Source: Caulobacter sp.
GTDB taxonomy: Bacteria; Pseudomonadota; Alphaproteobacteria; Caulobacterales; Caulobacteraceae
Direction of reading: 5' to 3'
Assembly: GCA_030680355.1 (NCBI GenBank)
Contig: JAUXVF010000031.1
Location: 310,001 to 374,000 of the forward strand
DNA: 64,000 nt
The notes below the pieces were generated by a model that had not been told where the DNA came from, ran no database searches, and saw only the letters and a program-made list of their open reading frames with translations. Every line of letters starts with the position of its first letter. Within the stretch, counting starts at the first letter, position 1. Positions 42,687 to 51,870 of the stretch are shown here, in pieces. A program made the position numbers and the translations under genes.

Positions 42687-43421
42687 TTAGATCCAGCTCT
42701 TCTCGCCGACCTTGTCAGGCCAGCGTTTGCGGAAAGCGGCGACGACGCGGCCCATATGGTCGGCCATGAGTTCGGCGGCCTCGTCGGCCTTGCCGTCATG
42801 GATGGCCTGGGCCAGCCGCGCATGATCCCTGATCAGTTCGGCGGGCACCTGGACATGGCCCTCTTCGACCAGATGTTCGTCGGCGATGGCGCCGACCCCG
42901 TGGCAGATCAGCGCCAGGACCTTGTTGTTCGCCAGATCGGCTACGACGTCGTGGAAGTGTACGGCCTGGCTGCGATCCTTCTCGCCGGCGAGGGCCTGCG
43001 CGCTGGCCAGGAAGGGCGCCATGGCTGTCTGGACGGCCGCACGGTCGGGGTTCTGGGCGGCCAGTCGGGCGAGAAGGGGCTCGGTCATCTGCCAGGAGGA
43101 GAGCAGCTCGTCATAGGTGGCGTTGGCCAGATGTAAATAGAGCACCAGCATCCGGGCCAGATTGGGGGCGGTGGCCTGGCCGACGATCGTGCTTGATCCC
43201 GGGCCGGGCCGGATGGCGATCAGACCCTGGAATTCCAGCAGGCGCAGCGCTTCGCGAAGCGACGGGCGGCTCACCCCGTAGTGGGTGAGCATCTCCGATT
43301 CCAGCGGCAGGCGGTCGCCCGCGGCCTTTCCGGAGGAGACGATGTCGCGCAGGATTTCCAGCGCCACGGTCTCACTCATCTTCAGGGCTCTGCGCGGTCG
43401 TTTTCGCCTTACCTGAAGCAA
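42687..43421 (-). CDS. GntR/FadR-family (FCD) transcriptional regulator
   Basis: A 244-aa regulator. The winged helix reads LEILRDIVSSGKAAGDRLPLESEML...YGVSRPSLREALRLLEFQGLI, the standard GntR pattern, followed by an FCD domain with the metal-binding type residues (HFHDVVADLANN, H...). The frame begins with TTG at 43421; an ATG at 43379 would cut into the first helix. It may control the amidohydrolase/DUF2889 unit downstream or the MFS/TetR unit upstream. The effector is probably a small acid. Confidence 0.87.
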   Translation of the reverse strand: MLQVRRKRPRRALKMSETVALEILRDIVSSGKAAGDRLPLESEMLTHYGVSRPSLREALRLLEFQGLIAIRPGPGSSTIVGQATAPNLARMLVLYLHLANATYDELLSSWQMTEPLLARLAAQNPDRAAVQTAMAPFLASAQALAGEKDRSQAVHFHDVVADLANNKVLALICHGVGAIADEHLVEEGHVQVPAELIRDHARLAQAIHDGKADEAAELMADHMGRVVAAFRKRWPDKVGEKSWI

Positions 43422-43521
43422 TGCCTACCTCGTCAATCCCGCCGGCGCAGGACGCCGCATGCCACGCCTATAGCAGCAGCAGGGCCGTGTGACACGCCGC
43501 ATCGGCTGGGCGCGGCGCCGC

Positions 43522-44169
43522 TCAGTCGCCCCGACGCGGGCGGCGCACGACGCCTTCCAGCAATATCGTGCGGGCGGCGCGCACCAGCTCGGGGCCATTG
43601 AGACTCCGACCGCGGAAATACCATTCGAGCAGCGTCCCGTGTTCGAGCGCCATGATGATCGAGGCGAACTCGCCGGGGCTGACATGGCTGTGGAAGTCGC
43701 CGCAGGCCTGGCCCCTGACGATGATCCCCTCGATGGTCTCGCAGAGTTGGCCGTAGATCTGCTGCAACCGTCGCTCGATCGGGTCGTCGACCCCGGCGAA
43801 CTCCGCCATGGCGATGGTGAAGACAATCAGCTCACGGGAATGGTTTTCGGCCAGGGCGCCCTGGTTATGGATCACCGCCACCAGCTGGTTCAGGGGCGAG
43901 ACGCCGGCAGCCGCCACGCGCGCCTTCATGCCGCCGATGATCAGGGTTTCGATCCGGTCCAGCAGGGCCAGAAACACCGCCGTCTTGTTCTCGAAGTAGA
44001 AGTAGATGGCGCCTTTGGTCAGCCCCGCCGCGGCCGCGATGTCCTCGACTGTCGTCGAGCGGTAACCGCGGCCCAGGAAGCCGTTAAGCGCCGCGTCGAG
44101 GATGCGTGCGACGCTGGCCTCCCGCTGCTCTTTTTTCGTGGTCCGGCGGTCGGGCGGGGCGGCGGTCAT
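43522..44169 (-). CDS. TetR/AcrR family transcriptional regulator
   Basis: A 215-aa TetR protein: KEQREASVARILDAALNGFLGRGYRSTTVEDIAAAAGLTKGAIYFYFENKTAVF is the DNA-binding domain (residues about 10-62), followed by a helical effector domain. The ATG at 44169 is taken; an upstream TTG at 44199 would overlap the MFS gene. It lies 22 bases behind the MFS gene and forms a unit with it. The palindrome TACTGAACAGTA at 45550, ahead of the MFS gene and of the tandem CoA-transferase, is its most probable operator. Confidence 0.9.
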   Translation of the reverse strand: MTAAPPDRRTTKKEQREASVARILDAALNGFLGRGYRSTTVEDIAAAAGLTKGAIYFYFENKTAVFLALLDRIETLIIGGMKARVAAAGVSPLNQLVAVIHNQGALAENHSRELIVFTIAMAEFAGVDDPIERRLQQIYGQLCETIEGIIVRGQACGDFHSHVSPGEFASIIMALEHGTLLEWYFRGRSLNGPELVRAARTILLEGVVRRPRRGD

Positions 44170-44191
44170 GGACTTTCTTGGTCTGTCCGGC

Positions 44192-45505
44192 TCAGGCAAG
44201 TGGAGCCGGTTCCGGCGCCGCCGGTTCGAGGTCGGCGGGTCTGCCGGCCTTCATACCCCCGAACGCCATCCGACCAGCCAGCGCATAGAGGGCGGCGGGA
44301 ACGAGGAAGCCCAGCATAAGCACGCTCAAGGCGCCCCGCAAAGCGTCGGCGCCGAGGGTTGGCGTCAGGGCGTCGGTGAGCAGGCCGACGGCCACCGGAC
44401 CACCGAAGGCGCCGATCAGGCCCGCGGTGCAGGCGCCGATGGCCACCGCCGTCGCTCGCACGGCTGGCGGCGCCACCACATGGTAGAGGGACATGGTCGG
44501 ACCATAGCCCAGGAAGGCGGTGAAGGAGGCCAGGGCCACCAGGCTGAAGGCGCCGGTGGCGGTGGGGACGTGCAGGGCCGCCTCGTACAGCGGCACGGCC
44601 AGGGCGTACGCGCCGGCCGGGACCCAGAACTCCCAGCGCCTGTTGCGCGCCGTTAGCCGGGAGGTCGCATAGCCGCCAATGAAGGTCCCCGCCGCGGCGC
44701 TGAGACCGAAGGAGAGGCCGAACAGCAGGCCCACGGTAGAGAGCGAGAGGTCGAAGGAGCGCACGAAGAAACTTGGCCCCCAGGCGCCGATGCTGGTGAA
44801 TCCCAGGGACACCCAGGTGATCGCCGCCACCAGAAGCAGGTAGACCGGGGAGCGCAGGAGAACGCCGAGCGCGTTTGGCCAGGACTGCGTCGCGGACTGG
44901 GCGGAGTCGAACCGCCCGCGGGGCGGTTCACGCAGGAAGAGCACAACGGGGGCCAGCAGCAGCCCGACCAGGCTGGCCGTGATCAGGGCCAGCCGCCAGC
45001 CCAGCCGATCAGCCAGCACGCCGACAATCATCAGACCCAGCATGGAGCCCAGAAGGCCCGACCCTTGAAAAATCGCCATGGCGCCGGCGCGCTTGGTTGG
45101 GGGGTAGTGGTCGCCAATCAGGGAGGTGCCGGCCGGCAGACAACCGGCCTCGCCGACGCCGACGGCGACGCGGGCGGCGAACAGCCAGCCGAAACTCGTG
45201 GCAAAGCCGGTGGCGGCCGTCGCGAGACTCCAGACGGCGACAGACCCGCCGACCACGCTGAGGCGTCGCCACCGGTCGGCCAACCAGGCCATCGGCAGGC
45301 TGCTGAGGGAAAAGAGCAATGCGAACCCACCGGCCAGGAACCCCAGCTCGGTGTTGGTCAGTTCGAACTCTTGCCGGATCGGCTCCAGCACCAGGTTGAA
45401 GATCGACCGGTCGAAATAGTTGAGCAGATTCGCGGCTGACACGACGACCAGGGCTGTCGTCGGCGCCCGCCCCAGCCGGGACCAGACGAGGTGTTGGTTC
45501 TTCAT
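44192..45505 (-). CDS. MFS transporter (Spns/UhpC-like)
   Basis: A 437-aa membrane protein with about 12 predicted transmembrane helices. The N terminus runs LVVVSAANLLNYFDRSIFNLVLEPIR, and the motif AWLADRWRRLSVV between helices 2 and 3 is the MFS signature A, followed by VGVGEAGCLPAGTSLIGDHYPP, typical of the spinster-like group. Substrates of this group include organic acids, so uptake or efflux of the pathway acid is likely. It is followed by the TetR gene in the same direction and faces the tandem CoA-transferase across a promoter region with a palindromic operator. Confidence 0.9.
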   Translation of the reverse strand: MKNQHLVWSRLGRAPTTALVVVSAANLLNYFDRSIFNLVLEPIRQEFELTNTELGFLAGGFALLFSLSSLPMAWLADRWRRLSVVGGSVAVWSLATAATGFATSFGWLFAARVAVGVGEAGCLPAGTSLIGDHYPPTKRAGAMAIFQGSGLLGSMLGLMIVGVLADRLGWRLALITASLVGLLLAPVVLFLREPPRGRFDSAQSATQSWPNALGVLLRSPVYLLLVAAITWVSLGFTSIGAWGPSFFVRSFDLSLSTVGLLFGLSFGLSAAAGTFIGGYATSRLTARNRRWEFWVPAGAYALAVPLYEAALHVPTATGAFSLVALASFTAFLGYGPTMSLYHVVAPPAVRATAVAIGACTAGLIGAFGGPVAVGLLTDALTPTLGADALRGALSVLMLGFLVPAALYALAGRMAFGGMKAGRPADLEPAAPEPAPLA

Positions 45506-45549
45506 CAGCGCGTTTCCCGGAGGCTGTATCGCCCCTTTTCCGATTTACA

Positions 45550-45561
45550 TACTGAACAGTA
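45550..45561. promoter_or_regulatory. Candidate TetR operator TACTGAACAGTA
   Basis: A perfect 5-2-5 palindrome flanked by TTACA on the left and AGT on the right lies between the divergent MFS and tandem CoA-transferase genes, 45 bases from the MFS start and 92 bases from the CoA-transferase start. The TetR gene in the MFS unit makes autoregulation likely. Confidence 0.45.
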
Positions 45562-45652
45562 AGTTTGTGGATGTGCAAGCCGCGTCAGTGATGGATAGTG
45601 GCCCCTAGGACGAGACCTGCGCGCCGACGTGGGCGGGGGAGGACGTACGGAC

Positions 45653-47908
45653 ATGCAGACTCAGGTGCTATCGGATCTGCGGATTGTCGACATGGCCGAG
45701 GGCATCGCCGCCCCCGTGGCGGCCATGCTCCTGGCCGAGCTGGGCGCTGACGTGATCAAGGTCGAGCCGGAGACCGGCGACCCCCAGCGCGGCCAGCCGG
45801 GTTTCCATGTCTGGAACCGCAGCAAGCGAAGCGTGGTTTTGGATCCCGAGATCGACGCCGAGGCCCTGCATGGCCTGCTCGCCGGCGCCGATGTGTTCTT
45901 CCATTCCAAAACCCAGGCGGAAGCGCGGCGGATTGGGCTTGATGACGCCGCGCTGTCCCTTCGCCATCCCCACTTGATCGTCTGCGGCGTCACTGGATTC
46001 CCTGATGGACACGCGGCGCAGGACACGCCCGCCCGCGACAGCCTCGTTCTCGCAGAAGCCGGCATTCTCGATGAGCAGGCCGCCGTGCGCCGCGAGGGTC
46101 CGGTCTACCTGCGCCTGCCGCTGGGCAGTTGGAATGCCGCCAGCCTGGCCGCGATCGGCGTCCTGGCCCGCGTCATCCATCGCGACCGGGGCGGCCGGCC
46201 GGGTCCGGCCCACACCAGCCTCTTCCAGGGCGCGCTCGTGCCGATGGCCATGTACTGGCACCGCGCTGAGCGCCCGACGCCGATGCTTGCCCGCGGACTG
46301 CCAAAGGCCATGGAAGTCAGCATTTTCCAGTGCAGCGACGGGGAATGGCTCCATGTGATGATGGGATGCGACAAGGCGCCGTGGATCCACCAGGAATTCG
46401 CCCGTCGCGGGGAGGCCTGGGTGAAGGCGGCGGACGAGGCGGCCGGCGACGCCTTCCGCATCCCCTTCTCCCATTTCGGCGCCGTCCGCGAATTGATGAA
46501 GACCCGGCCGCGAGACGCCTGGGTCGAGCATCTTCAGGCCCATGACGTGCCCGTGCAGCCGGTGCTCCGTTTTGGAGCCATCTATGGCGATGAGCAGGCG
46601 CGGGCGAACGGCTATGTCGCGGAGGTCGACGACCCGCTGTTCGGGCGCACGCTGCAGCCGGGCATGCCCTTCACGGTCAGCCCGCCGCCGCGACCGCCCG
46701 TCGGCTGCCGCCCGCTCGGCGCCGACACCGAAACAGTGCTGGCCGAGCCCCGTGTCGCCAGGCCGGCGCCGACCGCGAAGACGACCGGCGGGGCGCCGCT
46801 CGCCGGGGTCAAGGTTCTCGATCTGGGCGCCGCCCTGGCCGGGCCCCTGGCGACCATGCTGCTTGCTGATCTCGGCGCCGACGTGATCAAGGTCGAGCCG
46901 CCGGAAGGCGAGATGATGCGTATCCTCGAGGGCAATTTCGTCGGCTGCCAGCGCGGCAAACGCGCGGTGTCGCTGCAGCTCAAGGATCCCGCCTATCGTG
47001 AGGCCCTGGCGCGTCTGGTGCGATGGGCCGACGTGGTGCACCACAACCTGCGTATGCCGGCCGCCGTGAAGCTGGGCATCGACTACGACACCCTGCGCCA
47101 GATCAATCCGAAGATCGTCTACTGCCACGTCAGTTCCTACGGCCCCGAGGGCCCGCGTCGGGACTGGCCGGGCATGGACCAGATGTTCCAGTCCTCCTGC
47201 GGTTGGGAGTTGGCCGGCGCCGGGCAGGACAATCCGCCCATCTGGCACCGCTTCGGATTCACCGACCATCTCTGCGCCCTTGCGTCCGTCGAGGCGACGT
47301 TGCTGGCGCTGCGGCGGCGGGATCAGACGGGCGAGGGGCAGGGGGTCACGGCTTCGCTTCTCGGCGCCACGCTTCTCACCGTCAGTGAAGCCATCGTGCT
47401 TCCCGGGGGCGACCTCACGCCGGTGGCCGAAATCGACGCCCTGCAGCTTGGTCTGCATGCCTTCGAGCGCATTTATCAGGCGGCCGACGGCTGGATCGCT
47501 GTCTCCGAGCCCGATCCCATGCGACAGGCGGCGATGATCGCGGTGCTTGGGGCAGGGGACGCTGCCGGTTGCGAGGCGAAGATTCGTGACCAGGCCCGGG
47601 CGGCCGTGCTGGAGCGACTGGCCTCGGTCCAGGTCGCCTGCGCGCCTGTCCGAACGGCCCAGCGCGACGCCTTCTTCGACGCTGACCAGAACAGGGCCAT
47701 CGGCCTGAGGGCCCGCTACGACCACCCCGTTTACGGCGGGCTCGAGCAGCCGGGGCGCTTCTGGGATTTCGGCGATCTTCAGGCGCGACTGGACCGGCCG
47801 CCGCCAACCGTCGGGCAGCACAGCACCGAAGTGCTGACGAGCCTTGGCTTCAACCCTGAAGAGGTCGCGCGGCTGTACGAGCCGCCTGCGTCACCGAAGG
47901 TGGTGTGA
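45653..47908 (+). CDS. Tandem-domain class III (CaiB/BaiF) CoA-transferase
   Basis: A 751-aa protein made of two complete family III CoA-transferase domains (about 5-370 and 385-745), each with GADVIKVE(P) near its start (residues about 35 and 412). The expected nucleophilic Asp is retained in both: PARDSLVLAEAG in the first and GMDQMFQ in the second. The ATG at 45653 lies behind GGGGAGG, with GTG at 45629 as alternative. Natural fusions of this type act as an intramolecular dimer, since the fold is an interlocked dimer. It activates an acid by CoA transfer; its divergent MFS partner may import that acid. Confidence 0.9.
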   Translation: MQTQVLSDLRIVDMAEGIAAPVAAMLLAELGADVIKVEPETGDPQRGQPGFHVWNRSKRSVVLDPEIDAEALHGLLAGADVFFHSKTQAEARRIGLDDAALSLRHPHLIVCGVTGFPDGHAAQDTPARDSLVLAEAGILDEQAAVRREGPVYLRLPLGSWNAASLAAIGVLARVIHRDRGGRPGPAHTSLFQGALVPMAMYWHRAERPTPMLARGLPKAMEVSIFQCSDGEWLHVMMGCDKAPWIHQEFARRGEAWVKAADEAAGDAFRIPFSHFGAVRELMKTRPRDAWVEHLQAHDVPVQPVLRFGAIYGDEQARANGYVAEVDDPLFGRTLQPGMPFTVSPPPRPPVGCRPLGADTETVLAEPRVARPAPTAKTTGGAPLAGVKVLDLGAALAGPLATMLLADLGADVIKVEPPEGEMMRILEGNFVGCQRGKRAVSLQLKDPAYREALARLVRWADVVHHNLRMPAAVKLGIDYDTLRQINPKIVYCHVSSYGPEGPRRDWPGMDQMFQSSCGWELAGAGQDNPPIWHRFGFTDHLCALASVEATLLALRRRDQTGEGQGVTASLLGATLLTVSEAIVLPGGDLTPVAEIDALQLGLHAFERIYQAADGWIAVSEPDPMRQAAMIAVLGAGDAAGCEAKIRDQARAAVLERLASVQVACAPVRTAQRDAFFDADQNRAIGLRARYDHPVYGGLEQPGRFWDFGDLQARLDRPPPTVGQHSTEVLTSLGFNPEEVARLYEPPASPKVV

Positions 47909-47987
47909 TGCTTCTGCTGGCTCCGCGATTGCCCCATTCAGATCAAGAGCGATACGCTCCTGTCCATTGCAGCACAGGATGAGCCCG

Positions 47988-48896
47988 ATGCCCGCGACGA
48001 GCGTCATCCCACAGCTACCGTTCCGTTTCACGCCCTTACCCTCGGCTCGGGAGGGGCAACTGGCAAGCGTTGCGGGGGCGGGCTTCCAGGCCGAACTTCG
48101 CCGTTATGACTGTGAAACGGCCCGGGAATGGGCGTTCAAACCCTCCAGGCCCTACATAAGCCTGACCCTCTGGGCGGGGACGATGCGGCGTCGGGGCGCT
48201 TATCTGCTCGCCTCCCGGCAGCCAGAACTGACCGACCTGGGTCGATTGTTCCTGGTCCCGGCGGAAACGCCGTTGCAGGTCCGTTTCGAGGCCGGCGTTC
48301 GCGACACGCTTGCCTGCACGTTTGATCCGCTCAAGCTCGCTGAACTCGATGACTTCACCTGGGCGGAGGAGACCCTCCCCAGCACCCTCGACATCCGCAA
48401 CGCCGGCGCGCGGAACGCTCTGCTCCGCCTGGCCAACGAGCTGAGATCGCCGGGCCCGGCGACACAGCTGGTCACCGAGGCGGCGGTGTTGCTGGCGACC
48501 GTCGAGCTCTACGGTCATTTTCAGGGGCGTCGGCAGGGGCAAGCCCGCACCCCGGGTCCGCTCGCGCCCTGGCAACTGCGCAAGGTGACGGAGCGGATCG
48601 AGGAGGCCCCGGCCGCCACGATCACCCTTGGCGAACTGGCCGCCGATTGCGGCATCAGTCCCCGCCATCTGATGCGCAGCTTCAAGGCGGCGACCGGCGT
48701 GACGGTCGGCGACTTCATGACCGAGGCACGAATTCGGCAGGCGGTCAGGCTGCTGGCCGGTTCGTCCATGCCGATCAAACAGATCGCCCATCGTTGCGGT
48801 TTCCAGAGCGCCGCGGCCTTCAGCACGGCCTTCAAGCGCCAGACTGGAATGACGCCCGCCGAGAGCCGCCGCGCGCGCAGCCGGCTGGATCACTAA
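47988..48896 (+). CDS. AraC family transcriptional regulator
   Basis: A 302-aa regulator with a cupin-like N-terminal sensor part (residues about 10-190) and a C-terminal double helix-turn-helix (about 200-300): ITLGELAADCGISPRHLMRSFKAATG and MPIKQIAHRCGFQSAAAFSTAFKRQTGMTPAESRR, the AraC signature. The ATG at 47988 has AGGA 8 bases upstream; longer in-frame starts at 47844 or 47979 overlap the preceding gene or have no site. It stands directly ahead of the LuxE-LuxC-aldo/keto reductase unit in the same direction and probably activates it. Confidence 0.9.
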   Translation: MPATSVIPQLPFRFTPLPSAREGQLASVAGAGFQAELRRYDCETAREWAFKPSRPYISLTLWAGTMRRRGAYLLASRQPELTDLGRLFLVPAETPLQVRFEAGVRDTLACTFDPLKLAELDDFTWAEETLPSTLDIRNAGARNALLRLANELRSPGPATQLVTEAAVLLATVELYGHFQGRRQGQARTPGPLAPWQLRKVTERIEEAPAATITLGELAADCGISPRHLMRSFKAATGVTVGDFMTEARIRQAVRLLAGSSMPIKQIAHRCGFQSAAAFSTAFKRQTGMTPAESRRARSRLDH

Positions 48897-49027
48897 GCGG
48901 CGCGCGTTTGCGTCCGTTTCACGAACGATCCGTCGTGATGGCGAACAACCCGGCCCGACACTCTGGAATCGAGCGGGCTTAGAGTTCTGCTGCGCGCACG
49001 GCCGCGACGCCACGGATTTTGAGTGAC

Positions 49028-50416
49028 ATGAGCGCCCTCAGTGAAATCATCGCCCTGACCAGCGACCCGGACCCCTACCGCAACGCGCCCGACAACCTTG
49101 CCGAGCTCCAGCTGGAGGCGGCCCGCGAGCGGTTCGCCTTGCATCGCGACAAGATCAGGGTCCTGGACCGCCGGGCCCAGGACGCCGGCGTCAGCGAGAT
49201 CCGGTCGATGCGCGACCTCGTGCCGCTCCTGTTCATGCACACCAACTACAAGAGCTATCCGGAGAGCTTCCTGGACAAAGGCCAATGGGGTCACATGAAC
49301 CTGTGGCTTCAGACGCTGACCAGCCACGCCGTGGCGGGTGTGAACCTGCCGCCGGAAGCGGATGCGGACGACTGGCTCGATGCGCTGGCGGCCAGCGGGC
49401 ATCACGCTTTCACCTCCAGCGGCACGTCGGGAAAGGTCTCCTTCCTCGACCAGTCGGACGCGGACATGACGGCGGCGACGGCGGCCTATCGGGTCGCCTA
49501 TCTCAAGTCCAACCACCGGTTCACGCCTAACCAGGACCGGGCGGTGTTCATCGGCATGCCGCCCAGGAGCACCTATCGGGTCGCGCCGCACTCGAACGCC
49601 TATTACGAATCCGTCGCCCGCCCCGGCGACCTGCATCGGATTTCCGATGCCCGCCTGAAGGTCAGCCCCACTATTGAGGGGGGGAAACTGCGGCGCGCGA
49701 TCGCCGCCGGGACCGCCCGGCCCGCCGAGATCGCCGCCTTCGAGGCCGCCTCGGCGGCGCAGCGCAAGGCGTCGGGCGAGAACTTCCAGGCCTTCGTGGA
49801 CAAGATCGCGGCGCGTCGTCACGAACCGACGGTCATCGGGCTCGGCTGGGGCCTGCTCTATGAACTCGTCAAGACCTTACGGGCGCGCGGCATTCCGGAC
49901 GGAGACTTCCACCCGGACCTGCTGGTCGAGAGCGGCGGCGGCGTGAAGGGGGCGAACCTGCCGGTCGATTATCGCCAGCAGATCGACAGCTTCTTCGGCC
50001 TGGCGTCCGACCAGCTCACCAACAAGTACGGCATGACCGAGATGACCGGCCTGGCGCCCTATCTGCCCTGGCTGGACGGCTACGCCTTCCCGCCCTGGGT
50101 CGTTCCGCTAGTGCTCGACAAGGCCGGCGAGGTGCTGCTCAACCCGCCCAGGGGCGGCGGTCAGGTCGAGGGACGCATGGCGCTCTACGATCTGGCCTCG
50201 GACGCCCGCTGGGGCGGACTGATCTCGGGCGACAAGGTCGTCATCGACTTCTCCGACGTGGGTGACGGCCTCAAGGTGCCGCTGGTCCGGTCCGTCGCGC
50301 GTTACTCCGACCTGGAGGAGGGCGAGGACAAGCTGACATGCGCCGGCACTATCGACGCCTACGTTCGCGGCGAGGTCGCCGGCGGGCCTGTGGCCGGCGA
50401 CGGGTCGGCCTCGTGA
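49028..50416 (+). CDS. LuxE-like acyl-protein synthetase (adenylate-forming)
   Basis: A 462-aa member of the LuxE family: the phosphate-loop-like segment HHAFTSSGTSGKVSFLDQSD, then LLVESGGGVKGANLPVDYRQQIDSFFG, NKYGMTEMTG and VPLVLDKAGEVLLNPP follow the adenylation order. A cysteine at residue 438, 24 residues from the C terminus (KLTCAGT), is placed like the acylated Cys of LuxE. It would activate a carboxylic acid and hand the acyl group to the LuxC-like reductase that follows in a GTGA overlap. The ATG at 49028 is taken; a TTG at 49019 is nearby. It needs no CoA, which fits a reductive rather than degradative use. Confidence 0.85.
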   Translation: MSALSEIIALTSDPDPYRNAPDNLAELQLEAARERFALHRDKIRVLDRRAQDAGVSEIRSMRDLVPLLFMHTNYKSYPESFLDKGQWGHMNLWLQTLTSHAVAGVNLPPEADADDWLDALAASGHHAFTSSGTSGKVSFLDQSDADMTAATAAYRVAYLKSNHRFTPNQDRAVFIGMPPRSTYRVAPHSNAYYESVARPGDLHRISDARLKVSPTIEGGKLRRAIAAGTARPAEIAAFEAASAAQRKASGENFQAFVDKIAARRHEPTVIGLGWGLLYELVKTLRARGIPDGDFHPDLLVESGGGVKGANLPVDYRQQIDSFFGLASDQLTNKYGMTEMTGLAPYLPWLDGYAFPPWVVPLVLDKAGEVLLNPPRGGGQVEGRMALYDLASDARWGGLISGDKVVIDFSDVGDGLKVPLVRSVARYSDLEEGEDKLTCAGTIDAYVRGEVAGGPVAGDGSAS

Positions 50417-51822
50417 ACACCACCGTCATAGCCGGCGGCGATGCGTCATCGATCCTGGTGCCTCATGTGGTCAAGGGCGTGACCCAGTTCGGGACCGATG
50501 TGACGCACAAATCACGCGCGCGCGGCTCGGCGATCACGACCCCGGCGTTGGCGCTTGATGATCTGGTCTGGCCACGACGCGACCTGTGCCCCATGGCGGA
50601 TACGCCCCTCGCCGAGATCATCGATTTCCTGGTCGAGACGGGGCAGCGCCTCGCCTTCGACCGGAACGTCTATCTGCAGCAGGCCCTCGAGGAGATGGTT
50701 CACTTCAGCACGCTGGGCCGGCGTGTGTTGGAGAACAGCTATCGCGACCTGCCGCTGCTGTTCGACCGCGTGCGGATTCAGGAGGAGGCCGAGCGCAACT
50801 TCGGCGACCTGCGGATGATCGATGGCTGGCCCTCGATCAATCCCGGCCGGCGCACGCGGGTGCGCGCGATCCCGCCACGACTGATCCATATCCTTGCCGG
50901 CAACGCTCCGGTCGTACCGCCGCTGACCATCATTCGCGGCGCGCTGTCGAAAGGCGTTCATCTGCTCAAGATGCCGTCCAACGACATGTTCACCGCCACG
51001 GCCCTGCTGCGGACCATGGCCGACGTTGATCCGGATCATCCGATCGTGCGGTCGTTCTCGGCGGTCTACTGGCGCGGCGGCGACGCAAGTCTGGAATCGG
51101 CGATCTTCCGGTCGCAGTATTTCGACAAGATCGTCGTCTGGGGCGGCGATGCGGCGGTGCGACATGTCTCCGGATACGTCGGGCCGGGCTTCGAGATGGT
51201 CTCCTTCGATCCCAAGGTGTCGATATCGATGCTCGGACGCGAGATCTTCGCCGACGAAACGTCGCTCCGCGACGCCGCCCGCCGCGGCGCCGGAGCCAGT
51301 CTCATCTTCAACCAGGACGCCTGCAACTCCTCGCGCTTCCACTTCGTCGAAGGCGGAACCGGGGACGTCGACCTCTACTGCGAACACCTGCTGGAGGCGA
51401 TGGCCGTGGACGTACGCTATGGCGACGGCCCCAACGGGCCGATCCCGCCGCCGGAAACGCTCGAAGCGGTGGAGATGCTGGGCTTCCTCGAGCCGCTCTA
51501 CCGGATATTCGGTAGACCCGACGGGCGGGGCATGGTGGTCCGCTCCGACCAGCCGGTGGATTTCCACCCCTCCGGCAAGCTGGTGAACGTCGTGAGGGTC
51601 GACGACCTGGCCGACGCCCTGGACCATGTCACCGTCGCCACCCAGACGGTGGGGATCTTTCCGCCGGCCCGGCGCGTGGCGCTGCGCGACCGTCTCGGAT
51701 CGGCAGGGGTGCAGCACATCGCCACCCTGGGCGAGGGCGAGGGATTCGGCGGGACTCCGCATGACGCCTGTTGGCCCCTGCATCGCGTGATGAGGTGGGT
51801 GCTGGACGAGGGCGAGGAATGA
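50413..51822 (+). CDS. LuxC-like acyl-CoA/acyl-protein reductase, GTG start
   Basis: A 469-aa LuxC-family reductase of the aldehyde dehydrogenase fold. The nucleophilic Cys304 lies in NQDACNSSRF, close to the NQQAC pattern of LuxC; the region LAGNAPVVPPLTIIRGALSKGVHLLKMPSND is the conserved acyl/NADPH segment. The GTG overlaps the LuxE stop (GTGA), so the two are translationally coupled. It is expected to reduce the acyl group delivered by the LuxE-like protein to an aldehyde with NADPH. The aldo/keto reductase gene next in line could reduce that aldehyde to an alcohol. Confidence 0.88.
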   Translation: MNTTVIAGGDASSILVPHVVKGVTQFGTDVTHKSRARGSAITTPALALDDLVWPRRDLCPMADTPLAEIIDFLVETGQRLAFDRNVYLQQALEEMVHFSTLGRRVLENSYRDLPLLFDRVRIQEEAERNFGDLRMIDGWPSINPGRRTRVRAIPPRLIHILAGNAPVVPPLTIIRGALSKGVHLLKMPSNDMFTATALLRTMADVDPDHPIVRSFSAVYWRGGDASLESAIFRSQYFDKIVVWGGDAAVRHVSGYVGPGFEMVSFDPKVSISMLGREIFADETSLRDAARRGAGASLIFNQDACNSSRFHFVEGGTGDVDLYCEHLLEAMAVDVRYGDGPNGPIPPPETLEAVEMLGFLEPLYRIFGRPDGRGMVVRSDQPVDFHPSGKLVNVVRVDDLADALDHVTVATQTVGIFPPARRVALRDRLGSAGVQHIATLGEGEGFGGTPHDACWPLHRVMRWVLDEGEE

Positions 51823-51870
51823 CCCGCCCGTCGGCGCCGGACCTGGCTCCCCAAGAGAGGACGACCTGAC

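Noticed and set aside
45668..47821. 717-codon open frame on the minus strand
   Set aside because: Antisense to the tandem CoA-transferase, which is clearly the real gene; amino-acid pattern is that of a shadow.
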